Assembly: GCF_003584685.1 (NCBI RefSeq)
Contig: NZ_AP018549.1
Coordinates: forward strand, 992,001-1,056,000
DNA length: 64,000 nucleotides
Source of the DNA: Lactobacillus paragasseri
Lineage (GTDB): Bacteria; Bacillota; Bacilli; Lactobacillales; Lactobacillaceae
Direction: 5' to 3'
The notes below the pieces were generated by a model, which saw only the letters and a list, made by a program, of their open reading frames with translations, did not search any database and was not told where the DNA came from. The position numbers were made by a program, and so were the translations under genes. Below are positions 25,706 to 32,935 of this stretch, piece after piece. How positions within the stretch are numbered: position 1 is the stretch's first letter; every line of letters starts with the position of its first letter.

Positions 25706-26093
25706 ATGAAAAACAAACGAATTGCTGCTTTAATTGCAATTGCGATTTTTACCTTTATGACTTTCTTTAACTTAAATTCACCACTTTGGCTCTTCGTAGT
25801 TACTTTCTTATTTTACGGAGTCAGAATGGGACTCTTCCAATCGCCAAAAAATTCAGTTATTATGTCTTCCGTTGACCAGCAATTCTTAGGGATTGCTGGT
25901 AGTGTTAATTCCTTAGTTCGTAATTTCGGGATGGAACTTGGAGTAAGTCTATCAACCATTATCCTTTTATAGCTCAATGAGTTTTAAAGCTGGTAAAAAT
26001 ATCACCACTTATCCAGTAGGACAAAATCAATTATTTATGTCCGGTTTACATATTGCCTTCATCTTTGCTCTGATATTCGCTGCAACAGCTGAA
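25706..26093 (+). pseudogene. MFS transporter fragment, truncated and frameshifted
   Basis: Reads as the last transmembrane helices of a drug-type MFS permease: ALIAIAIFTFMTFFNLNSPL, then FLFYGVRMGLFQSPKNSVIM and GIAGSVNSLVRNFGMELGVS. A frame break at about 25964 leads to FYSSMSFKAGKNITTYPVGQ and a final helix (LHIAFIFALIFAATAE). The N-terminal half of the transporter is absent, although an AGGAAAGAG site and ATG are positioned at 25706. Confidence 0.75.
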
Positions 26094-26143
26094 TAATTAC
26101 TGTTACGCGTTTTGTAAAGAGCCACAAAAATAGATAGTTAATT

Positions 26144-26170
26144 GAAGCAGGTTTATTACCTGCTTTTTTA
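26144..26170. terminator. Terminator between the MFS and TauE fragments
   Basis: AAGCAGGT / ACCTGCTT with a 5-base loop, then TTTTTTA. Confidence 0.85.
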
Positions 26171-26560
26171 TATAAAATGAATTACATTAAAGCCAGTAAT
26201 TGCTGTAATAGCAATCATGAAAACTGTATAAAGATTTTCCAATTTTGCTGATGAAATCTTCTGGTTCCAAACTGTACCAATATAACCGCCAATAATTGAA
26301 GCAATGATCAACATAGGAATCATTTTCATATCAAACATCTGATATTGTGCACTAGCAACAATCGAAATGATTTTGGTAATTTGTGAGAAAAAGACCGTTG
26401 CAATTGAATAAACCGAAGATTGCTTCATTGTGAAGTGAAAAATTATTACGAATAGAGATACATTAAGTGGTCCACCACCAATAGCCAGAAAGATTGAAAT
26501 GGCTCCTAAAAATAAACCTACAAAGAAAGCTAAAACAATATTTCCCTTTATATTATTCAT
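26168..26560 (-). pseudogene. TauE/SafE-type permease, C-terminal half only
   Basis: 130 residues with four hydrophobic helices match the second half of TauE/SafE sulfite-exporter-family permeases (usually about 250 residues): GLFLGAISIFLAIGGGPLNV is the repeat motif, followed by SVYSIATVFFSQITKI. The first half is missing; upstream sequence is an unrelated plus-strand coding tail. No ribosome site precedes the ATG at 26560. Confidence 0.7.
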
Positions 26561-26674
26561 GGTTCATTTGCAGTTAACCGTGCCCATCATTTTGTTAAAG
26601 ATCAGAAATGGTCTCATGATGTAAAATTATTAAATAAATTTACCGAAGCCGGATATCAAAATTTCAAGAAATAG
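26561..26674 (+). pseudogene. Unidentified C-terminal coding remnant
   Basis: An open 37-codon stretch ends at TAG: GSFAVNRAHHFVKDQKW, then SHDVKLLNKFTEAGYQNFKK. It looks like a real protein tail cut at the TauE junction. Family not recognised. Confidence 0.35.
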
Positions 26675-26714
26675 CTATACCTAAAAGTATCTAAAAAAGT
26701 TTCTAGTTTATAAA

Positions 26715-26757
26715 AGCGAGCAATGATTTTCAATTTTAAAATGCATTGCTCGCTTTT
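26715..26757. terminator. Strong terminator hairpin
   Basis: 13-base perfect arms AAAGCGAGCAATG / CATTGCTCGCTTT, then TTTCT. The remaining bases to 26884 hold no recognisable gene. Confidence 0.85.
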
Positions 26758-26884
26758 TCTAATTTGATTATTTGGTTACTCCTAATCTCTGAATAAAAGT
26801 AAAAAGACAATGAATGTAAGTAAGTTTCCATATCTAGAAGAGAAATAAATTATGTAGTTAGTTAAATTCATATATTCAACTAGC

Positions 26885-28117
26885 TTAAATACTTCTAAGC
26901 TTCCTATCAAATAAAGCAACTAAAAGCATCAAAATAAGTAGTATTCCTGATCCAATAAAAATCTCAGCAGTAGACATAAATTTACTTATCACACTACTTA
27001 AACTTAGACCCGCAGGTCCGGCCAATCCGATCATCATTAAATAAAAACTAATCACCTTTCCTAAGTTTTTATGTTCAATCTTATCTTGAAGCAATGTTTG
27101 AGCAGGTGCATCAATCCAAGGAATACATAACCCAGCAATAAAATTAATAATAATAAAGATTATAAAACCATAATGATTGCCGGGAAGTATACCAGAAATA
27201 AACAAACTTAATCCGATTCCTAGCACTCCAATACCTGCAGGTGTAAGTCGATGTGATAAATTATTTAAATTTCCCATACACAGACCACTTAATGCCATAC
27301 CTAATGCAATTGAAACTTCCACTAACGGCGCATCAAATTTTAAAGATCCATGAAAATGTTCACTAGTCATAAGTGGATATAAAGCAGTTGATGGCACAAT
27401 AATAGCTACGGAAAAAGCCTTGTAAATAATCACCCTATTCAGGCCAGTAACTTGAATAATACTATGAAGACCTTGTTTTAATTCGAACAGAAGGTGAAAG
27501 CCTCGTTGATTTGCATTATTAACTTCATTCCTCGGAAAGCATGTAATTATTACGGCACAAATACCTATTACGTTTGCAAGTCCTGATAGTAAAAGAATAT
27601 AGTCTACTGACAGCAATCCATATAATATTCCACCTAAAATCGGCGGAAAGAATTGATTAAGTGCTTGAAGCGAACTATATTGCCCATTTATTTTTAAAAG
27701 CTTATCATCAGGTACAAGTTCAGGTACAGCAGATTGAATAGTCGGATTCTGAATACTAATAGTAGTTGATCTAAGTAAATTTGAAATCAGAATTAGATCA
27801 ATCGTTAGATTATTGTGGCTATTGATTGCCTGCAAAAAAAGTAAAAGAGTAACAATAAGACTGATTGTATCAGAAAAAATAAGTATCTTTTTCTTACTAA
27901 CTCTATCTGCCATTACGCCAGCGAAGGGAGCAAATAATGCGATTGGTAATAAAGAAATTATTTCAGAAATAGATAAAATAGTGGCTGGTTTCGAAATTGA
28001 GGTAAGATAAAAAAGCAAACTATAATTGACAGTTTCTGAAATAATACTAGCTAGCCCTTGGCCAATAAATAATCGATAAAAGTTACTAGCCCATGAATAA
28101 TATATATTTTTGTGCAT
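26885..28117 (-). CDS. MFS efflux transporter (MefA-like)
   Basis: 410-residue major facilitator with about 12 hydrophobic helices. The loop 2-3 signature is FAPFAGVMADRVSKKKILIFSD, and AGLCIPWIDAPAQTLLQDKI resembles macrolide/multidrug efflux MFS proteins of Gram-positives. TAAGGAG lies before the ATG at 28117. A 100-base leader with a good promoter and alternative hairpins that sequester this ribosome site suggests inducible, attenuation-type control as known for antibiotic-resistance genes. Drug specificity unknown. Confidence 0.88.
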   Translation of the reverse strand: MHKNIYYSWASNFYRLFIGQGLASIISETVNYSLLFYLTSISKPATILSISEIISLLPIALFAPFAGVMADRVSKKKILIFSDTISLIVTLLLFLQAINSHNNLTIDLILISNLLRSTTISIQNPTIQSAVPELVPDDKLLKINGQYSSLQALNQFFPPILGGILYGLLSVDYILLLSGLANVIGICAVIITCFPRNEVNNANQRGFHLLFELKQGLHSIIQVTGLNRVIIYKAFSVAIIVPSTALYPLMTSEHFHGSLKFDAPLVEVSIALGMALSGLCMGNLNNLSHRLTPAGIGVLGIGLSLFISGILPGNHYGFIIFIIINFIAGLCIPWIDAPAQTLLQDKIEHKNLGKVISFYLMMIGLAGPAGLSLSSVISKFMSTAEIFIGSGILLILMLLVALFDRKLRSI

Positions 28118-28251
28118 GAAAAAAACTCCTTACAGTTAAATTTAAGAACATAACTGCTTGGAGTTTTCCAAGGTATACGCGTAGTAAACTTAATCACTAT
28201 TTTTTTCGCTATGTTATTAAGCATAGTATCATAAAACAAAAAAATATACAA
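28118..28251 (-). promoter_or_regulatory. Promoter and attenuator-like leader of the MFS gene
   Basis: Promoter TTGTAT (28251-28246), 17 bases, TACTAT (28228-28223). In the leader, AAAACTCC (28167-28160) pairs with GGAGTTTTT (28129-28121) and CAGTTA (28156-28151) with TAACTG (28138-28133), hiding the Shine-Dalgarno and ending in seven T. An alternative hairpin CTTGGA-AAAC-TCCAAG (28172-28157) uses the same 5' strand, so the two exclude each other. Confidence 0.7.
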
Positions 28252-28350
28252 TAAGTTTTTAACGCAAAGCCTTATTTTCATTTAATCAAAAGTAGATTTT
28301 TCGCCCTCTAAAATTAAAAATGTACCAATAGGTATTAATATTAAAGAGGG

Positions 28351-28998
28351 CTATTTATGTTGCTTTGAACACATGATTAACTGTTTACCAAAGGTTTTAC
28401 GATCCTTGATAATTCTTAACATCACCTGTGCTACATCACTACGATAAGTTCGAGGTGCACCTGGCATCTTGTATCCCGAATCAGCATCCCTAACTAAAGG
28501 ATTTTCAGTCTTTTTGCCATTAAACAACGGACCAGGATGAACGGTAGTCCAGTTTAAATCAGAATTCTTAAGTTGACTTTCACCCGCTTCATGGTCAGAA
28601 AAATTACCTTTCAAAAATCCTTTGGCTCCCATACGGTAAGGATAACTGGTATTGGCTAAAGTTGTACCAACACCTAATGCAGAAAGACTAATTAATCGTT
28701 TGATTTTTGCTTGATCCATTGCCTTAATAATATCAGGTATTGCAAAACTAAATAATTTACCACTACTGTTAGAAATTGGATTACCTAACGTTACTAATAC
28801 AGCGTTACATCCCTTCATTTCAGAAGCCATTTTTGCAACATCATCAAGTTGTCCTTTAATTACTGTTAGCTCAGGATCATTTATATTTAACTTTGACGGA
28901 TTTCGAACGTAAGCAACTAATTCATCATTACGTGTTAAGGCTTGTTTAACTATTTCAGATCCTGTTCTACCTGTAGCACCAATTAAAAAGAGTTTCAT
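28351..28998 (-). CDS. NAD(P)-binding oxidoreductase, atypical SDR (NmrA-like)
   Basis: 215-residue Rossmann-fold protein with LFLIGATGRTGSEIVKQAL (NADP-binding GATGxTG) and SALGVGTT followed by WTTVHPGPLFNG, typical of the NAD(P)H-binding PF13460 group. Activity unknown. It lies 20 bases after the alpha/beta hydrolase gene with a good AAGGAG site, so the two form an operon. Confidence 0.9.
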   Translation of the reverse strand: MKLFLIGATGRTGSEIVKQALTRNDELVAYVRNPSKLNINDPELTVIKGQLDDVAKMASEMKGCNAVLVTLGNPISNSSGKLFSFAIPDIIKAMDQAKIKRLISLSALGVGTTLANTSYPYRMGAKGFLKGNFSDHEAGESQLKNSDLNWTTVHPGPLFNGKKTENPLVRDADSGYKMPGAPRTYRSDVAQVMLRIIKDRKTFGKQLIMCSKQHK

Positions 28999-29018
28999 TA
29001 GCTTCTCCTTCCTATTAA

Positions 29019-30185
29019 CTAAAAATTGTCTTCAATCCAATTCATAATATATTCAGTTCCAGTTGCATAGCCACCCATTTGCGTATGTTGCTGAGCAGTT
29101 GAATTTTCATCAAACAGTAAGTAGTCCTTAGGACAGGTTAAAGCATCATAAAACTTTTTCGCTGCTCCATGAGTAACCTCTGCGGAACCATCTAAAACTA
29201 AAGTTTTAGTTTTAATATTTTGTACAATTTTTGTATTATCAAATTTCTTTAATTCGTTAATTATAGTCTTATCAGTTGCTCCATGCTTCCATTCATAGTC
29301 TTTTAAAACAAAGTCAATCATATTAGGTCGAATCATTGCTGGCATCTTAAGTGCTTTTTCTAACCGTTTAGCAATCATACCACCCCAATTCATATTACCA
29401 GGATCAGAAATTATAAACTTTAACCGATCATCAAAAGCTGCACCACGTGCCACTAAAAAGCCGCCAAAGCTCATACCCATTGCTCCGATTTGTTCTGAAT
29501 CAACTTCCTCTTGTTTTTGAGCGAAATCAATAACTGGTCCTAAAACATTTCCAAAGTCTGGTCTAAACTTTAAGTCTTGCAGTCTTAATGCCATCCCTTG
29601 TCCAGGACCATCGAAAGTTAAGGCATGGATTCCGCGCTTAATTGCCGCGTCAGTAACCCAAATTGTATCATCTGCCCAAGTATCCCGTCCTGGAATTACG
29701 ATTAATAATGGTGCCTTTTTATTTTTAGCAAACGGCGAGCGGTAAAAATGACCTGGTAAATAAGTATTTTCATAAGGAATTCTTATTGCTTCACCAGGAT
29801 AACCATTTAACTCTAAAGCACGGTCATAACAGTCTTTACTTCTTTGAGAAAATTCTTGCATTCTAGGGTCCTGCCAATCACCAAAATACATTAGGGATAC
29901 ACGCCAATAAGTAGAAGCCCGCAGATAACTACTACCAGCACTAATTAGTTTGCCGGCTTTTTCAAACTTATGCGCACGGTTCTGTAAGTTTGCTGCCATA
30001 TTACTCCAGGCATTAATCCAGCTTTGTTCATCACTTTCTTTAATATTCATAATGATTTCTAAGACTTCACCTTCATCGCTCATGCGATATGGCATTAAAT
30101 CCATCACATGCTTGATTAATGCATCTTGCAACATGTTTTTACTATATTTATATTCTGACCAATGTTTCTTAAAGATTTCTGTCAT
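29019..30185 (-). CDS. Alpha/beta hydrolase (FrsA/2,6-dihydropseudooxynicotine hydrolase-like)
   Basis: 388-residue hydrolase with a helical N-terminal domain and an alpha/beta core. The nucleophile elbow is GMSFGGFLVARG, the oxyanion region is LLIVIPGRDTW, and the putative acid/base residues are in LVLDGSAEVTHGAAKKF and the terminal HTQMGG. Substrate unknown. It is divergent from a TetR regulator 75-90 bases away, its likely controller. Confidence 0.88.
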   Translation of the reverse strand: MTEIFKKHWSEYKYSKNMLQDALIKHVMDLMPYRMSDEGEVLEIIMNIKESDEQSWINAWSNMAANLQNRAHKFEKAGKLISAGSSYLRASTYWRVSLMYFGDWQDPRMQEFSQRSKDCYDRALELNGYPGEAIRIPYENTYLPGHFYRSPFAKNKKAPLLIVIPGRDTWADDTIWVTDAAIKRGIHALTFDGPGQGMALRLQDLKFRPDFGNVLGPVIDFAQKQEEVDSEQIGAMGMSFGGFLVARGAAFDDRLKFIISDPGNMNWGGMIAKRLEKALKMPAMIRPNMIDFVLKDYEWKHGATDKTIINELKKFDNTKIVQNIKTKTLVLDGSAEVTHGAAKKFYDALTCPKDYLLFDENSTAQQHTQMGGYATGTEYIMNWIEDNF

Positions 30186-30274
30186 GGGTTATTACCTCTC
30201 TTCTTAATTGTTGATTCAATCTTAGAGAAAAAAGGACTATAATTTAACTACAAAATGAGATGGAGTGTTGCATT

Positions 30275-30847
30275 TTGAATAAATATCATAAGAAAAGCAA
30301 AAAAACTGATCAAATAATAGAATCTGCACTATTAAAATTAATGGATTCAAGTGATTTAAATAAAATTACGATGAATGAATTAGCTGACATGGCAAATATT
30401 AATCGTGTTACTATTTATCGCCATTTCAACGATAAATGGGCAATTATTGAGCAGATTGAAGCTAGGCTTTTTACGGCATTAAAAAAACCACATCAGAAAA
30501 TGCTCGATCAACTAGCATTAAAATCTGATAATGGTATTGAATATCTAACTAATTTTTTACAGGTCTTCAAAGACAACTTAGTAACAATTCGTATTCTGAT
30601 TTCCAGTCATGGTGACCTAAGTTTCTCAACCAAGTTAATGGACCATTTGTTAGAAATGGAAGGATTGTCACATTCATTGATGCATTTACAAGCAAATAAT
30701 GACTTACAAGAACTATTTTCTTATTACAGCATTTCTGCATTAATTGGAATTATTCGTTTTTGGACTATCCACCCCAACTATTCAGCCAAAGAAATGGCTA
30801 CTTTTTTCTTTAAAATGCGAAACGGAGAATTAACAAAACTAAGTTAA
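30275..30847 (+). CDS. TetR/AcrR family transcriptional regulator
   Basis: About 190 residues. HTH: KITMNELADMANINRVTIYRHFNDKWAIIEQIE. The C-terminal part resembles TetR_C (YfiR/Bm3R1-like) ligand domains with a FFKMRNG-like end. I chose TTG 30275, which has GGAG nine bases upstream; an ATG at 30260 has no such site. Divergent from the hydrolase-SDR operon, which it probably represses. An ATTG-N6-CAAT element around 30207-30220 lies in the shared promoter region, and TGATTCAAT also forms a perfect 18-bp palindrome at 30873-30890 after the gene. Confidence 0.88.
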   Translation: MNKYHKKSKKTDQIIESALLKLMDSSDLNKITMNELADMANINRVTIYRHFNDKWAIIEQIEARLFTALKKPHQKMLDQLALKSDNGIEYLTNFLQVFKDNLVTIRILISSHGDLSFSTKLMDHLLEMEGLSHSLMHLQANNDLQELFSYYSISALIGIIRFWTIHPNYSAKEMATFFFKMRNGELTKLS

Positions 30848-31023
30848 TCAAAAACATGGAAAAAACGCTGATTCAATATTGAATCAATGTCTTAAAATAC
30901 AAAGCTAAGTAGTCATGTCTTAACTTAATGACATTTCTCATTGATTAATATATTACTGCAGAAAATATATTAAAAATTAAAATAATTATTGGTAGTATGA
31001 ATATGATTTATAGTGCACTTCTA

Positions 31024-31057
31024 CAAAAAAAGAATTGAAAGCAAAACTTTCAATTCT
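31024..31057 (-). terminator. Terminator of the fragment at 31083-31389
   Basis: Perfect AGAATTGAAAG / CTTTCAATTCT with a 5-base loop and minus-strand TTTTTTTG. The 30848-31023 stretch holds only the palindrome noted with the TetR gene. Confidence 0.85.
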
Positions 31058-31082
31058 AGTGAGTGGGTATTTAACTACTAAA

Positions 31083-31389
31083 CTAAATTTTATTTAAAAC
31101 GAATGATTGTTTATCTTTAGTTATATCGTTAATGCTAATTGTATCATCAATCACGCCTTCATCACTAACTAAACTCAAAACATTATTTTTCGCCTTTAAT
31201 TTTAAACCAGAGGCTAGCATGCTAATTTCTCTTTCTCCAGTAAATAAAGGGAGGTTAAACTTATTTTCTAGCTCAATTTCATATAATGGATCTTCCTCAT
31301 CAACAATAACTAGTTGAAAAGCTAATACGCTCGTACAGCTCCCAACATTTGAGTATTTATTAACCCCATCATTTAAATCAGGGTTAAAT
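31083..31389 (-). pseudogene. Unidentified protein fragment, no start codon
   Basis: About 100 open codons after an in-frame TAA: NKYSNVGSCTSVLAFQLVIV, then DEEDPLYEIELENKFNLPLF and SLVSDEGVIDDTISINDITK, ending FVLNKI. Beta-rich and acidic, with its own terminator, so it is a real gene end. No start precedes the conserved-looking part. Family not recognised. Confidence 0.5.
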
Positions 31390-31411
31390 TATTATACTTG
31401 AACTGAATAAA

Positions 31412-31460
31412 AATCACATTTTGGTAAAAATGTTCACCCCTTTACCAAAATGCGGCTTTT
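31412..31460 (-). terminator. Terminator of the aldo/keto reductase gene
   Basis: 12-base perfect arms CATTTTGGTAAA / TTTACCAAAATG, then minus-strand TGATTTTTATT. Confidence 0.75.
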
Positions 31461-31487
31461 ATTTTGAACTTTTTGTTCAGCTTTTCT

Positions 31488-32297
31488 TTAATAATCTTCA
31501 TCTTCACGCATTTCTGCAGGCCAGCCATCAATTGGCTTACGTTCGTCTAAAACGCGTAATCTCTTAAGATCATCATTATCTAATTCAAAATCAAAGATAT
31601 CAATATTTGACTTAATATGAGCTGGATTAGTTGAACGCGGAATAGTTACAACATCGTTTTGAACCAAGTAACGCAAAATTACTTGAATTGGTGATTTCCT
31701 ATATTTTTCGCTAATTTCTTTTAAAATTGGATTACTTATTAGATTTTGCTGACCATTACCAAGCGGACTATAACTTTCGTGCACAATATTTTCTTTTTCT
31801 AAAAATTCGTGCATCTTCCATTGCTGCAAAAATAAATGAGTTTCAATTTGATCAACCATTGGACGGACACTACTTTGGTGGATCAAATCTAACGTTTGTC
31901 GACTATTAAAGTTACTAATTCCAATTGCACGCGTCTTTCCTGCTTTATATGCTGCCTCAAGAGCATGCCAAGTATCGATATCATGCCCTATTGGCCAGTG
32001 AATTAAAACCAGGTCAAAATAATCTAGTCCACTTCTTCTCAATGATTCATCTAAACCAACCTTAGTATCTTCATAACCATCAGTCATCGTTTTAGTTGTG
32101 ATAAAGACTTCATCGCGATTTAGACCACTTGCTTTCACTGCTTCACCAACTTGTTGTTCATTTTGATAATATTGCGCCGTATCAATTAAGCGATACCCAT
32201 CTTCAATAGCCGATAATACTGCTTGCTTTGTTTGATCTGGACTAATTTCATAAGTTCCAAAGCCAAAAATTGGAATTTTAACGCCATAATTCATCAT
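31488..32297 (-). CDS. Aldo/keto reductase, N-terminus joined to a truncated ABC gene
   Basis: AKR of 269 residues (2,5-diketogluconate reductase-like): IPIFGFGTYEI, RLIDTAQYYQNEQQVGEA (Asp, Tyr), FITTKT (Lys), VLIHWPIG (His) and VTIPRSTNPAHIKSNI. It is short by about 8 N-terminal residues. Its start codons (ATGATG at 32297) lie inside the reading frame of a truncated ABC transporter, joined at GAATTATGGCGTTAAA. No good ribosome site precedes it, but active-site residues are intact, so activity is possible if translated. Confidence 0.75.
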   Translation of the reverse strand: MMNYGVKIPIFGFGTYEISPDQTKQAVLSAIEDGYRLIDTAQYYQNEQQVGEAVKASGLNRDEVFITTKTMTDGYEDTKVGLDESLRRSGLDYFDLVLIHWPIGHDIDTWHALEAAYKAGKTRAIGISNFNSRQTLDLIHQSSVRPMVDQIETHLFLQQWKMHEFLEKENIVHESYSPLGNGQQNLISNPILKEISEKYRKSPIQVILRYLVQNDVVTIPRSTNPAHIKSNIDIFDFELDNDDLKRLRVLDERKPIDGWPAEMREDEDY

Positions 32298-32935
32298 CGC
32301 TTACTTCACGATCTAAGCCGCAAACTAAATTTTCACGAATTGTTCCTGGCATTACTGCAGAATTCTGACCAACTAAACCAATTTGATGCCGCCAATTAGT
32401 TAAATCGATATTGTCAATATTTTCATTACCAATCGTAATCTTACCTGAAGTTGGTTTGTAGAAGCGTTCAATCAATGAGAAAATTGTTGATTTACCACCA
32501 CCAGATGGTCCAGCAAAAGCGACAACCGTATTTGGTTTAGCCACTACATTAATGTTATGCAAAATTTGCTTATCTTTTTCATAAGAGAAGCTGACATTTT
32601 GCAATTGCAATTCTTTACCAGCAACATCAACTTTTTGATCATCAGCAGATTCTTCAATGGGTTCATTGAGCATTTCACGAATACGTTCAGTTGAACCTGA
32701 TGTCTCGGCTAATTCGTTAAAGAATTGGCTAACCATAATTACTGGTCCCATTAATTGGAACAAGTACATTAAAAATGAAATTAGGGCACCCATAGTAAGA
32801 CTGCCTTGTATTACACGAATCGCACCATAGGTTAAAATTCCGATTACCAAAATCATCATTAACATGTTAGAAATTGGTTGCATTAAAGAATTAACCCATG
32901 ATTCTTTAAAGAAAATATTTCTTGTTAATTAAATC
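32278..32935 (-). pseudogene. ABC multidrug exporter, truncated at both ends
   Basis: Middle and NBD part of a LmrA/MsbA-type half transporter: FKESWVNSLMQPISNML begins directly at the mgtA stop, then MGALISFLMYLFQLMGPVIM, Walker A GPSGGGKSTIF, Q-loop VGQNSAVMPGTIRENL, and a stop after SDDELWR. The ABC signature, Walker B and the first four membrane helices are missing. Both ends are sharp junctions (with mgtA and with the AKR gene), indicating deletions. Confidence 0.85.

Noticed and set aside
28051-28281. 76-codon minus-strand frame overlapping the MFS gene start
   Set aside because: Its own ATG overlaps the -10 box of the promoter, so it cannot be translated from that start; it shadows the leader.
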